Assembly (NCBI GenBank): GCA_030844895.1
Contig: CM061229.1
Location: forward strand, 105,832,975 to 105,896,974
Source of the DNA: Ambrosia x helenae
Lineage: Eukaryota > Streptophyta > Magnoliopsida > Asterales > Asteraceae
Length of the DNA: 64,000 nt
Direction: 5' to 3'
Each line of letters opens with the position of its first letter. The stretch's first letter is position 1. A program made the translations under genes and the position numbers. Shown here one piece after another: positions 1 to 11,500 of this stretch. The notes under the pieces are model-generated. The model did no database searches and had not been told where the DNA came from. It worked only from the letters and a program-made list of their open reading frames with translations.

Positions 1-1690
1 TTTGACTGGCCCTTCAACATGAGTCAATTACTTACTTAGATTGTTTGTGTAGAAAATATAATAGATTATTTTCTGAAAGCCTGTAAAGAACAACTGTAAG
101 ATGTATTTTTATTATGATTTTTCTAATAATGTAACTTTATTATGTATTTTATAACATTTTGTATCATAATTGAATTGTCTCACCGACCCGGTCCAAACAT
201 GTCTGAAAATCATTCGACCATTGAAAATTACCAATACCCGTGAAAAAATTTCTAGATTCGCCGCTAGACATGACAAATAACGCCAACTTTGTCCTTTGAG
301 AAGTTTATGCGTGTAGGTCCCGCACTAGTAATTTTTTATTCATGTGTTCCACACTAGTGTTAAACACCAATTGCAAATAAAACTCTTCTAATGGTAAACA
401 CCGTCGTCGTCGTCATCATCATCATTATCATATTCAGTTAATCCCACCGATAGCAAAAGCTAAAGTAGAGTTTGAGGATGGTAATATATAGACAGCCTTA
501 CCTTCACCCCGTGTGAATAGAAAGACTGCTTCCAGTGAGACCCCTGACTCGATAGTGGTTTTGTATCAAGTCTTGGACATGAAGCACATAACACTTACCA
601 ATCTAGATAAACCTAATTGGTGCATGTACTCCCTTGTCTTTTGGCTATCAACATCACCATATGATGCATGATTAACCGTTCGTATTTTTAACGTTATTTT
701 CACAAAATTAATAAAACAACGTTAAACAACCCTAATGGTAAACACCAATTACAAATAATGTCCCTTCGTGATTTCAAGTGGATCTAGTGTCTAAAATATT
801 ACATTAGCTAGTCTTGGACTCTTGGGCCACACTTGATACGGAATCCGAAGCAAAAATGTCAAAAAAAAAAAATGACTGAAATAGCGACACTCGTGGTCGT
901 CCTTTTCGCTCTAATTAAGGTGCTTTTCTTATCAGACCACATTTCCATGTCATTACTTGGTCTACGTCTTCCCACTTGTTAATATTATAACCATCAAACT
1001 AAACTAAAACAAAAGTTGTATGCATTATTTTATATGTTTGTTGTTAATTAACACTTATACATATTTCTGAAGATGATCATTTAGGTTTTGTAAAAGAAAC
1101 AATACGGTGTACTTATACGCGTATTTAATAATAAGACGAATTAAGAAATGTTTATATAGTCATATGAGACATTAAACTAAAACATTACATAATAGAAACA
1201 AATAATACCTAACCTTTTTCTTATCAAACTAGTGTTGCGGGTCCAATTTGGAAAGGAAGTTAGAGTAGTAAGTAGTTGATATTAGCATACTTTTCTTACA
1301 ATGAATGTATGCTTGGTTTCTATCATTTGTTGCTTCTGAAAAGATTAAGGTGCTTTTCTTTTTATTATGTGACTTTATACAACGAATGAAATGACCTTAA
1401 ACTTGGTGAGTGGGTGTAGTCATCAAATAATTATATTTTAAAAAGTGATTTGAATATGTATTTTTGTAACCGGGAAACATCTTTAACTTGTTAACCATAT
1501 GACATGACACCATGTGGTTTAATTTTTGTGACGTTACCTAATGTTGAGAATATAAAATGATGAACAAAATTTTGGTAGTTTATTTTCATGTAAACAAATG
1601 TTGTCAATATATATAACGCTACATCACCAACATTGAATCAGTTTATTTTCATTTTCATGTAAACAAATGTTATCAATAAGTTAATAAGGC
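1..1690. other. AT-rich intergenic DNA, no gene recognised
   Basis: No open frame resembling a known protein and no RNA gene was recognised. A short trinucleotide tract (CGT/CAT units) lies near 403-427. A 17-base phrase, ATTAAGGTGCTTTTCTT, occurs near 915 and again near 1346. A segment near 1574-1600 is repeated imperfectly near 1640-1680, just before the Harbinger-like remnant. Confidence 0.5.
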
Positions 1691-1691
1691 T

Positions 1692-2660
1692 ACCGGGTGC
1701 AATACCGGCGCCCCCTTCCACCTCAGCCTTTTCCCGCCGTTTGGAGGCTACTATTGTTTGTCCGTTAGTACAATAATGAAATGCAACGACCTTTTTGGTG
1801 GCATTTAATATATTTAAATATTTTGACCATTTGAAACAGGTATATTTAAAAAAAAAACACCTTAACCATCTATATATATTCATTCATCACCCATTCCATT
1901 TTTAATCAAACCCACTCCACATTCACATTTTACTTTCATTTTTTTATATAATCATCAAATGGCAAACCCAAACCCAATCCCAATCCCAATCCCAATCCCA
2001 CTCCCACTCCCACTCCCACTCCCAAACCCAGTCCGACGTTGGACCGTGGACGAAAAAAAATCGCCTTGGCCAACAGTTATATTACCACACTCGAGCGAAA
2101 TCCACATGACGATTCAGCACAGTTTTGGAACACAATTGTGACTAGATTCCGTGAAAAAACGGGTAACAACCATAATGTGCACAACGAGGGGGTTTATTTA
2201 GAAGTGAGATGAACCGCGTGGGGGTTTTAAACGAGGATGTTGTGATTGAGGAGGCCCGTAACGAGTACCGTAATGTGCACAACGAAAACTATCTGAACAT
2301 TGCAGTTTGTAGAATTATAGGACAACGCTTTGAATGACAATAGTCGGATCTTTAATATTTATGTGTGGTTTTTAATATTTTAATGTTATGTTTTTTTATA
2401 ATATTATGTGTTTTTATGTTATCTTTTTTTATTTATGCTATGTAACTTTTTTAATGTTATGTATTTTTATTTGTTTTATGTATTTTGTGTTAAATTTAAT
2501 ACAAAATAAAGAAATGATTGGGTAATAATTGGGAGGGTTCATTATATTTCCTAGTAGTTATTACTTATTAGGAGGGTTTTATTTTAATCACTTTTGAGGT
2601 GACGCCTACGTGGGGCTGAGGTGGTTGAATGGAGTCTCTAAAAGCTCCATTATACACCAT
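1692..2660 (+). mobile_element. PIF/Harbinger-like element remnant, non-autonomous
   Basis: The stretch carries a decayed SANT/Myb-like frame of the kind encoded next to PIF/Harbinger transposases in plants. It is bounded by diverged inverted sequences: CCACCTCAGCC near 1717 on the left matches GGCTGAGGTGG near 2615 on the right in inverse orientation, and the outer GGGTGCAATA resembles the inverse of TTATACACC. No transposase is present. The ends are approximate and no clean 3-bp target duplication was fixed, so the boundaries are inference. Confidence 0.45.
1959..2337 (+). pseudogene. Broken SANT/Myb-like (Harbinger-associated) protein
   Basis: The open frame begins with a proline-rich repeat (NPIPIPIPLPLP) and then RRWTVDEK, the start of a SANT/Myb-like helix. 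A frameshift in the A-run at about 2052-2060 moves the continuation into another frame, where LERNPHDDSAQFWNTIV and FREKTGNNHN can be read. That pattern (acidic start, then a QFW motif) is typical of plant proteins often mis-annotated as glutathione S-transferase T3-like. An in-frame TGA near 2210 breaks it again. The last readable piece ends near 2337 with IIGQRFE. It is a relic, probably untranslated. Confidence 0.5.
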
Positions 2661-3356
2661 ACAACTAAATATATAACTTCAAATCACCAACATTGAACCA
2701 TTTGTCACATCTTTAGTTTTTACACTTCCAATTTCAAAATGTAATTAACCAAAACACTAAATAATTATAGATACTAACTATTTTTTTAGAACGGCGGATG
2801 TATTTTATTAAATTTTAAGCGAAACTTTCAGCAAGAAGCTAGAAATCGAGATAGAACTTTTCAAAGGAAGCTTACAAATTTAAAGTTACATCATTTAGAC
2901 CATTCTAAGACAGGAAAATACGCGATATTCTCTTCCAAAGAAACAAGCTCGCTTTTGCTTATTCAAGAGTCTTGGAAACAAATGGTATGTTCTTGAACAA
3001 CATGCCCTTTCTAGATCGCCATACACATCAACAAGTGGACATAACAATCGTCTAAATGTGTTTCTATGCAATGAAGAAAACGACATATGATATGGAGAGT
3101 CCCAACATTTCCTCAACTGACTAAGAGAAGATGGACGGGGATGACAGCCTATACCATGTATGCACTTGGTACCAAATATATGATACAAAATCGCAAGAAA
3201 CCAGTAAATAATCCACAGATCGCCAACATTAAACCATATGGACCATATATATATATATATATCATCTTATTAGTCTTTACCGTTTGAACACAATTTTCAA
3301 TTTCATTTACAAGACTATATAGTCAAAACACTTCTTATCTATAACTATGTAACAAG
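2661..3356. other. Intergenic DNA, unassigned repeat debris
   Basis: Small open frames on both strands show no family resemblance. The phrase ATCACCAACATTGAA occurs near 1623 and 2683, with a diverged copy near 3217, so copies of one low-complexity flank are scattered here. A TA dinucleotide run lies near 3244-3260. No gene is supported. Confidence 0.4.
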
Positions 3357-3697
3357 TGTTAGAAATAAATTAGTTAAACTTGATTTTTATACTTATGTTA
3401 GAACATTATTGTACATATGTTAATTGTAATAGTCATAGGTTTAAGTGGTAGTTATCATCGGGTATAGTCACACCGATTGATAAATAGAATTGGTATAGGT
3501 TTGATTAATGTTAAGGGACATGCCGGTTAGACTCACACCGGTTGATATAGTATATATAGGGTCGATATGTATCAATTTATATGTGTGAAAGATTAAGTTT
3601 GTATAACTAACTTTCAATTACTTCCCTCTCTTATTCCCTCCAAATAACCGTCCCTCTCAAATCAATTCAAGTGTATACCGAAGTTATATTTTCAACA
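3357..3697 (+). repeat. 5' LTR of the ARID-bearing element
   Basis: This 341-bp repeat matches 5226-5566 with a modest number of substitutions visible by eye. It starts TGTTAG and ends TTCAACA. It contains the tandem phrases TCACACCGATTG and TCACACCGGTTG and a TATATATAGGG stretch near 3550 that could serve as a TATA box. Confidence 0.85.
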
Positions 3698-3738
3698 GGG
3701 CGTAAGAGCCTCGTTCGAAATCCTGTGGATTATTCGAT

Positions 3739-4122
3739 ATGTTAGAGAAATCCGATGATGTTCCGATTGATAAAAGCAAGAGGCCTATATCCGAAGAAGA
3801 AAGTGATCGCGTGGATCATCATGTTCTGGCTGAGAGGGTTGCAGAACTTAAGAAGGATTGTATGAGTCCTATGAACATCAATTTCTCCCGTTTTCATATC
3901 GGATCATCGCCGAAGAATCAAGTTATCAAAAGAAAGAAGGCGCAAAGAGAATCTAATAAGCAAATCAAAGATGTCCCCGAATATCCAAACACTATGTGTT
4001 GTGGAAAATGCAAAGAACCTTTCCATTTTAGAATAAAGTGTCCGAAAAAGATAGGAAAAACAGAATTTATGGTCAAGGGACAGACGAGAAAGGTTGGGAC
4101 GATGTGTGGTATGCAAGTTTGA
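3739..4122 (+). pseudogene. Gag-like N-terminal part with CCHC zinc knuckle (ARID element)
   Basis: This 127-residue open frame starts about 40 bp after the 5' LTR. Near residues 87-100 it has a perfect C-x2-C-x4-H-x4-C knuckle (CGKCKEPFHFRIKC), the nucleic-acid-binding signature of retroelement Gag nucleocapsid. No capsid fold is recognised upstream. The sequence then leaves frame: from about 4098 the continuation, beginning DDVWYASLTRK, is in the frame of the next open frame, and it meets a TGA at 4209-4211. In the presumed ancestor the two parts were probably one protein. The gap is a frameshift plus a nonsense codon, unless an intron is removed here, for which no strong signals were seen. 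Confidence 0.6.
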
Positions 4123-4277
4123 CGAGGAAAGAGCATGGATGCGGATACAAGGATCAATTCGCAATCTTTAGTAGGTCGTTTGGTGTTGAAGGCCAACCGA
4201 ATGGTTATTGAAGGGAATACTTTCGTGGAAAAGGATCGGTCATAATCACAAGTGGAGGACAATTACACAAGATAAAA

Positions 4278-5189
4278 TTGGTATTTTATTTTCCTACACT
4301 TCGTAAAAATGCTTTAAGTATAGAAAAGTTGAATCAAGAAGGATTAGAAGTAGAATTTGATGGTGATGTTTGCCACATACACCGACCGATCATCCAAGAA
4401 AAAAGAAGAATTATAACATGCCGAATCTGCGATGGTGAAGATCACTTCACCTTCAAGTGTCCCGAAAAAGATAATGTTGTAAAGAAAGATGAAAGAGGCG
4501 CGCATAATGCGCAGAAAGTCAAACGGGTCAGATTCGAAGGAGAACAAGAGGGAATTAATGAAGAAGATAAAGAAAGGGCTTCCGTTTTTAGACACTTTGA
4601 AGAATTCTCAATCAACAAGGACGATTATGAAGGTTTTATGGAAAAAGGTCCCATTATGTACCCAACTAACGGTTCGCGATTGCAAGATTGTCTAGTATTC
4701 ATGGATTTGATACATGTTACTGCCATGGTTGAAAGGTACAAACGCAAGTTTGAATTAGAGTTTGAAAGAACAATTGAATGGTTTATGCAAGGATTCTTAA
4801 AGATAAAAAACAAAGCACCGATGCCAACAAGAGATGGAACCAGATATCCAATAAGTCTATTGGATTTATATACTAAAGTGCAAGTATTCGGTGGCTATGA
4901 CAAAGTGACAAGAGACGACAATTGGGCAATAGTTGCAATGTCGATAGGATATGGAAGAGGGCTACCAAGTTTGGCAAAGAAGAAAGATATAGCATTAACT
5001 CTAAGGCTAGTGTATGTTCGTTATTTGGAAATGATGGAATGGTACCATATTAAGTACAAAGGCCGCGAGTTAGTTGTTGAAATAAAAGATGAAGATGGTA
5101 GCACAAGTGGTGGATTGAAAGAAAGCAAGTGGAATGATGAAGATATGCCACCGAAGAAGAGGAGTCGATCATCCTCGAGTGAAGACTAA
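4278..5189 (+). CDS. CCHC zinc-knuckle and ARID-domain protein of an LTR element
   Basis: This is a 303-residue open frame. Residues 1-38 resemble the end of the copia protease/GAG-pre region (FPTLRKNALSIEKLNQEG). Residues 48-61 form a second C-x2-C-x4-H-x4-C knuckle (CRICDGEDHFTFKC). Residues about 164-256 match the ARID (AT-rich interaction domain) pattern: a conserved LLDLY, GGYDKVT, a Trp-containing NWAIVA segment and the RYLEMMEWYH helix. The tail holds PPKKRSRSSS (291-300), a plausible nuclear-localisation signal. ARID domains bind DNA, often AT-rich, in chromatin regulators. Here one sits where retroelements carry enzymes. The start shown is only the first ATG; translation probably began upstream in an intact copy. 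Whether the protein is made is unknown. Confidence 0.7.
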   Translation: MVFYFPTLRKNALSIEKLNQEGLEVEFDGDVCHIHRPIIQEKRRIITCRICDGEDHFTFKCPEKDNVVKKDERGAHNAQKVKRVRFEGEQEGINEEDKERASVFRHFEEFSINKDDYEGFMEKGPIMYPTNGSRLQDCLVFMDLIHVTAMVERYKRKFELEFERTIEWFMQGFLKIKNKAPMPTRDGTRYPISLLDLYTKVQVFGGYDKVTRDDNWAIVAMSIGYGRGLPSLAKKKDIALTLRLVYVRYLEMMEWYHIKYKGRELVVEIKDEDGSTSGGLKESKWNDEDMPPKKRSRSSSSED

Positions 5190-5225
5190 TGCCGATTAAG
5201 ACAAAATAAAGTTTAAGGGGGAAAT

Positions 5226-5566
5226 TATTAGAAATAAATTAGTTAAACTTGATTTTTATACTTATGTTAGAACATTATTGTACATATGTTAATTGTAATA
5301 GTCATAATTTTAAGTGGTAGTTATCATCGGGTATAGTCACACCGATTGATAAATAGAATTAGTATAGGTTTGATTAATGTTAAGGGACGTGCCGGTTAAA
5401 CTCACACCTGTTGGTATAGTATATATAGGGTTGATATGTATCAATTTATATGTGTGAAAAATTAAATTTGTATAACTAACTTTCAAATACTTCCCTCTCT
5501 TATTCCCTCCAAATAACCGTCCCTCTCAAATCAATTCAAGTGTATACAGAAGTTATAATTTCAACA
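5226..5566 (+). repeat. 3' LTR of the ARID-bearing element
   Basis: Direct copy of 3357-3697. It begins TATTAG instead of TGTTAG, a one-base change at the terminal dinucleotide, and ends TTCAACA. The purine tract just upstream marks it as the 3' copy. Confidence 0.85.
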
Positions 5567-5719
5567 ACAACAACATAAAATTAGTTATATAAATCATCAT
5601 CACACATTCACACTTGTGAAAGCATGTGACTAGTAAACATCACTTTATCATATAGAGTTAAAATAATCATGTTTCAAAAGACAACCACGTAAAATGTTGC
5701 CATAATAAAACTTCTTTTC

Positions 5720-5730
5720 TATATAAATAC
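5720..5730 (+). promoter_or_regulatory. Probable TATA box of the small gene at 5985
   Basis: TATATAAATAC matches the plant TATA consensus. It is followed by a short leader, then a possible leader intron (donor GT at 5828-5829, acceptor AG at 5947-5948). A second weaker TATATAAAA lies near 5784. The element lies in the gap between the ARID retroelement and the coding region. Confidence 0.45.
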
Positions 5731-5984
5731 AAAAACATATACCTAACTTAAAACAATAAATTATTCCATCTCTTTTCCTCACCATATAAAAACACATACA
5801 CACTCATGATTACCATCTCCAATCCAGGTATTTGCTCCTTAATTCCTCTTTCAACCTTTGCCATTTGATATATTTTTAGCTTTTGTATATATGTATGTAT
5901 ATATGCATGTATATATGTTTATGTTCATCTTTTTTGTGTTTACAAAAGGGTAAGCTTTGGGATCAATCCGCAACACTTAAAAGA

Positions 5985-6206
5985 ATGGTTTGGGGGAGGT
6001 TGATGGCGACGCTGAAGACAAAACTAAGTACTTTGAAGATGAAGAAACCGGTTGTTGATGACGGATATTCTTCCCATAGTTATGACAAGATCGAAAAAAG
6101 CGAAAGCATGAGAGTTGAGATTAGAAGCAAGAAAGCACGTAAACTTATTGAAGAAACTCTAAGAGTTGCTGATTCTCCTAGAACCACAAAAAGCTACTCT
6201 TTTTGA
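5985..6206 (+). CDS. Small conserved basic plant protein, function unknown
   Basis: The 73-residue frame starts at MVWGRLMATLKTK. It is very basic at the N-terminus (KTKLSTLKMKKP) and has a well-conserved-looking core (KIEKSESMRVEIRSKKARK) and the C-terminus ADSPRTTKSYSF. Similar short proteins occur across dicots as uncharacterised genes, by recollection of pattern only. The upstream frame from 5883 is open too, but it consists of MYIC repeats from an ATGT-type microsatellite and is probably intron or leader. If the intron 5828-5948 is spliced, the ATG at 5806 would give only an eight-codon upstream frame ending at TAA, a possible translational control element. No signal peptide or membrane segment is visible. 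Confidence 0.6.
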   Translation: MVWGRLMATLKTKLSTLKMKKPVVDDGYSSHSYDKIEKSESMRVEIRSKKARKLIEETLRVADSPRTTKSYSF

Positions 6207-6363
6207 GACTAGTAATGTGATGTACTTGTTATTTATTTGCAAAATAGTATAAACTGAACATGTTTCTTTTTATGGTTTTTATGCATATATAAGGTTTAAG
6301 TTATAACAAAGTACAGCGTACGGGTATGGAAATTATTACATGCAAAAATAAGTTGCAAAAAGA

Positions 6364-6435
6364 TGTGGCTGCTGGGATTCGAGCCCAGGTCTCCACGGCC
6401 ACAACGTGGAATTCTTACCACTAAACTACAGCCAC
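6364..6435 (-). tRNA. tRNA-His (anticodon GTG)
   Basis: Read on the minus strand, the 72-nt sequence folds as a cloverleaf. The acceptor strand GTGGCTG pairs with CAGCCAC. The anticodon stem CCACG/CGTGG encloses the loop TTGTGGC, and the T arm CTGGGCTCGAATCCCAG contains the B box. Anticodon GTG reads His codons. The discriminator is A, and a T run (minus strand, 6361-6357) follows as a Pol III terminator. No intron is present. All stems pair, so it should be functional; a plastid-derived origin cannot be excluded. Confidence 0.9.
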
Positions 6436-8057
6436 TTGATGTTAGTAGAGCACAGCTTAATCTAATTATTATCAAGAGAGTACCTGATGATTGTTGTAAG
6501 TTGTTGTAAATCCTTGGGAAATGGTGGTTGCTATACCATGTTTATAAAAATAGTTTTGTAAATGAGTAATCTTCTTATCGTGTATTTTATTTTGATGACT
6601 TCCTTATATTTCATTCCTCTTTTAATTATAGCTAAAACTACAAAATAAGACGTGTATTACATCTTATTATTGTTTATGTAAGTGATGTAACGGGAAAAAT
6701 AGTATAGCGTGGGTTTGGTTCGTAAGGCCATAAGGGTGATCATCACACCATCACTAAACATTCAACCTATGACGAGGTGTCACCTCAATTCTTCATATTT
6801 TATCACATCAATCATTAGACAGATGCGGTGGTCATCACATTCATCACTAAAAAAATATCTTCTCCTTCATCAATCACCGGGAACACTGAGTCATCCGGCA
6901 GTAATTCCGGCCATTGTTCCTACGACTAATACACACCCTCAAATCGACCCAGTCAATCACGAGAGTTGTCGACTCTGATGACCATGTTTTCGACTTCGAG
7001 GACCACCGTCAACCTCTATCCTCTTCGAATCACAGGAATTCTTTGCTACTCTGTGTTCATATTTAACCCAAATCAAGAGCCCCATGTTTGTTTTCGATTA
7101 CACCCAATAGCAAGTTCAATTTTTGAAATCAAGGATTAGGGTGATTAGGTTTCTTAATTGGGGATTTGGGTTAAACCAACCAGTGACCGTTACGGTTGAA
7201 ACAACAATTATCACACTCGCAATGTATAACACGAGCCGTAATGTTTTTGGTCTATCACGGAGGGGTGAGATGGTGTTCGCGGCCACCCCATCTACCCTAA
7301 CAAAAATTGATTTGAATATATAATTTATAATTTATAAACGGTTTTAGGAATTTTTTGTTCTCCAAATCTAACTAATAACTATAGTTTACCATTATGTTTT
7401 AGGAACAAAATAGTTTCAATAAAAATCATTAATAATTATAAAAAATGGGGGGAGCGGAATGAATCACTCCCATTCATGTGTGTGATAACTGATTAACAAT
7501 GTTTTCACAGTCACTACGGCCAATCCGGTTTAAAAAACAGTTTGACGTCATAAATTATCTAAAAACTAAAAGCATGTAACTAAATTAAGATGTTTAAGAC
7601 TTGAATAAATAAAATATAAAGTATGAAGTAATAAAAAAAAATCAATAAGCGACATCAAAAAACAACTGAAATCAAATCAGGCCACCTGATCCAGATAAAC
7701 AGTAACCGGCCGGTTCAAAAATGGTTTCGTTTTCAGTAGGTTATGGTTTGCCGTCCAGAAAGGGGTGGCGGCGCAACTTGTTGCCCGCCTGCCCGTTATC
7801 TTGATGTAATTAGTTGCGTTTATGTGTTTAATAAAAATAATATAATTTAATAAAAAAAAATGTATTTATACCCACATAAATAATTTATGCTTTAACATCC
7901 TTAATGGGGAGGAATGGTTACAGCTACTACAAAACTGGACAAGGCATAGTTGGCTGCCTTCATAACATTACCGAGACAGATCTAAACCGGTAATCCTAAG
8001 GCGCTAATAGACCGTGACACGTTAATCATCGGACTCGATTAACAGCAAGAATTACAT
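6436..8057. other. Intergenic DNA between tRNA-His and the ValRS stop codon
   Basis: Two plus-strand open frames (6709-6978 and 7123-7323) have compositions unlike real proteins and no recognisable domain. The 3' untranslated region and poly(A) site of the minus-strand synthetase gene should lie between about 7800 and 8057; AT-rich tracts near 7815-7860 could contain it. GC-richer patches near 6880-7000 and 7690-7800 look like old repeat debris that was not identified. Confidence 0.4.
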
Positions 8058-8479
8058 CTACTCTGAGACCAAAATCGTCGATTGAAGAAAAGACAGGCGG
8101 GTTTTTGTAAGATTCAATTTTTCTTCTGCTTCTGCTGCCTTCTCACGGACCCCACGAACAACGTCCTCGGGAGCCTTCTCAACAAACTGTATACAGAAAA
8201 CAAGATTCGTGAGGATGTATATGCAAAAGGAGGTTGTTTATGGTATGGAAGAGTGAAATAATTACATTGGGAGAACTCAAACGCGCCACAAGCACGTTGT
8301 ATTCATTTTGCATCTTTGAAAGGCGTTTGGATAATCGTTGAACTTCTGCAGAAATGTCTACCATATCTGCAAGAGGAAGATATGCCTCTAGACCTTCCCC
8401 AGCAACAAGATGAACACTTTGATTTGCATCCACTGACCCAACATATAAAACGAAATTAAATTCTATAACAATGTATTTG

Positions 8480-8510
<31 letters not shown>

Positions 8511-11500
8511 ACATGCGGGCGTGCATACCGCACGCCCTTATATAGATTTAATGTGAGGGAAAATCAGATGAATGGTTAACGATACTAAACCTGGGGGCGA
8601 ATCTGTAAAATGGATGCTTTGCAAATCGAGTCTGGATAGAAGAGCCAATACATCCTTTTCTCTCTGTCACACAAAAGAAAAGATTAAGGGAAAATTTTGA
8701 CACGAAAATACGACATGCAATAAACACGAAATTTGCAGGTATGGGTTTAGTCTAAATAGGTTTGGGTCAGTTAGGGATTGAACCTGTGAACATGTTTAAC
8801 TAATCGAGCCAGATTCGGGTCGGCCTGCTGAGTTTACCTCTTAACAAGATTATAAAATTTATTGTGTTTTGTCTCAACTTAAAATGATTAGGTATTTTGT
8901 ATAATTGTATTAAAAATCAAAATTTAAAAGAGAAACTAACATCGTGTTTTATTATTTAAACGTTGTTAACAGGTCTCGTTCTTGTTAATTTAGAGCACTA
9001 ATATGTAAAAACGAAAAAGTTAATTGGGTCTTGTAATCTTGTTCTTGTCAACACACGAATATTTGTATCGTGTTATAATTGATATGCCTGACACAAATTT
9101 CAGGTGCGCCTTGTTTGAGTCAAATAGGTTTGTGTGCATTTTCTTCATCGGTTAGAGTGGTATACAACTATACATATTCCAATTTTTGCCAAAACAAATA
9201 CATATGTGCATCTAGGATTTGCATGAACAAGGATCATGAATTCATGAGTACTTACAGAAATATACTGGATGACTTCTGAATTAGCAACGATAGATGCAGA
9301 TATTCGTTTTGCAGGCTCAACAGAATATTCAGCCCTCACATTTCTTATTGCTCGCGTCTAAATCAAGAAGCACAATGAATGATAAATATTCTAATTTCTA
9401 TATCATATAGGTTGTCACTTAAAAAACGATACCAAATTCATGAGCTCACCAAAGCTTGCAAATTTTCAAATCTTTTTATGGCGGTGAGATTCCTTGGAAG
9501 TGAAGTACGAGGCCATGGAGACACTATTAGAGCTTCATTCCTATTAGGAAGTGCCTGCAAACAGTACGAGGCCATGGATTTAAAAATTCAACCAGTACAA
9601 TTTCTAGTTCGTATCTGAACTTCTGAAGTTAATAATCAGTTAATTACCTGCCATAATTCTTCGGTAACAAAAGGCATAAATGGATGGAGCATCTTTAATA
9701 TATTTTCATAAACATATAAAAGAACAGCCTGGGATATAGAGGCAATTTCTTTATCTTCTGATTGATAAAGATGTGCTTTACTTGCTTCAATGTACCTACA
9801 GAAAAGCATATAATTAATATTCAAAATTTGAGATTAACGGCGGTAACATGTGAATCCGGAACTAATTTCCTAAGGAAATCAGGACGTTCACTGTCTGCTT
9901 CATCCGGTTTTGACGAACATACTGGGCCGAACAGTTACTAAAGTTTTGGGAAACGACAAACAAAACCGGCCAGGTTGGGTGAGCTGGCCGGATTGATGGT
10001 TTAACAGGTCAGTTTAGGCTGTTTGACACAGATTATTATTTTATTTTTTTTCAAAATCATTAATTTGTATGAAAAAATCTAAAATGACGAAGATGGTTCA
10101 CGATTATGATACATATATATCTAACTACATATTCCTAAAACATATAAACAATAAAAAATTAAACGGCCAGTTTCAAACTGTGAACCGAACTGTTCGGATC
10201 TCAAACTGGCCGACTTGCTATGATTAGGGTGGATCGGTCGGTTTCAACGATTTATGAACACCCCTAAAAACTGTAAATGTAGAAATGTAATATTACCAAT
10301 CAGCAAAATCACCCCAAAAGAAGTCATATATTTCCCGTGCAATATCATTAAAGAAAAACTTGTCATAACTACTTGTGACTGCATCAACAAGTATGTGCAA
10401 TTTTGAAACCTACATATAGAATATACACAAAAAGATCAATGATAAAAGTAATAATAATTGTAATAGGCTTCTGTGGCATATATTTATCAGAAAATCTGAC
10501 TTACCACCCAATACTCTGGTAAAGGCAACCCAATCAGATGCTCTTCCTTATCAAACTTTAAAAAAGATAAAGAAAAAAAACAATATCAGTCTATAGAATA
10601 TTAACCCAAGCTTTCCCAAGCTGATGTGTATATATAGAGAGTAAACCTTATGGGCCAGTAAACTTTCCCACGCTGATGTGTCATTTGGGCTAGGTAAATT
10701 TTGCAGAACAAACTTTCCAGCATTCCATAATTTGTTGGTAAAAGCTTTATTAGATGTCAACCTCTCTGTTGATAAATTTAGATCCTGGAATCAAAGAGGA
10801 ATTGCTTCATGAGCTTGTAAAATATTAATATGCACTAGAAATTAATAAAAAAAAAACAGGGATAATTCCATACATCCCCTCAAAACTTGGTACAATAAGA
10901 TATTTACCCAACAAAAAAACCATAATATCGAATAAACCCATTTTTAAAGCTTCCCTTAAAAACATGCATTAGAATATGAGAGTTTGGAGTGCCACAGGTA
11001 AGAAGAGTACAATAGTCATATTACAAATTGACTTTAATAAAATGGGTAAATATGAAATTTAAGTATTTTGAATGGATATATTTGATATTAATTTTTCTTG
11101 GTTGGGTATATATGGTATTATGTAAGTTTTCAGGGGTATATATGATCTTGCCACAAAAAATAAAAAAAATAAATTAATTAATTAAAAAAAAAAAACAGAA
11201 AAGCCACATGTGACAAACCTGACCCACAGTTCCTAAAGCAAGTGTAAAACGCAAAGCATCGGTGCCAAACTCTTTGATAGTATCTAAAGGATCAATGACG
11301 TTTCCTAATGATTTAGACATTTTTCGTCCCTGAAACAGTCGCATCAATTTTAAATATACAGTTGAAAATGCATTTATACAAATAAATATGTATCATTTTA
11401 ATCAGGTAATGACTATTTTATCAAGGTATCATACTCACTTGAGAATCCCGAATAAGTCCGTGAAGGTAGACATGTGTAAACGGGACAGTCCCGGTGAACT

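Larger units (their letters stand above)
3357..5566 (+). mobile_element. Non-autonomous LTR retroelement carrying an ARID domain
   Basis: Two 341-bp direct repeats (3357-3697 and 5226-5566) flank a 1.5-kb internal region. The left repeat begins TG and ends CA. A diverged primer-binding-like stretch (TAAGAGCC context, near 3699-3710) follows the first repeat. A purine tract (AAGGGGGAAA, about 5215-5224) precedes the second. Flanking bases are ACAAG and ACAAC, a target duplication with one mismatch. The internal region encodes two CCHC zinc knuckles, a piece resembling the copia protease/GAG-pre region, and a C-terminal ARID domain. There is no integrase, reverse transcriptase or RNase H, so any movement would need enzymes supplied in trans. 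Confidence 0.85.

Noticed and set aside
2895..3287. Overlapping frames on opposite strands
   Set aside because: No family resemblance and no transcription signals; likely chance.
6709..7323. Two plus-strand open frames in the spacer after tRNA-His
   Set aside because: No domain, odd composition, no splice or promoter context; likely chance frames in repeat debris.
8433..8526. Extension of the ValRS exon 26 frame upstream into a poly-Phe run
   Set aside because: It is intron sequence: a clear acceptor at 8433-8434 precedes the coding part, and the preceding exon joins in phase.
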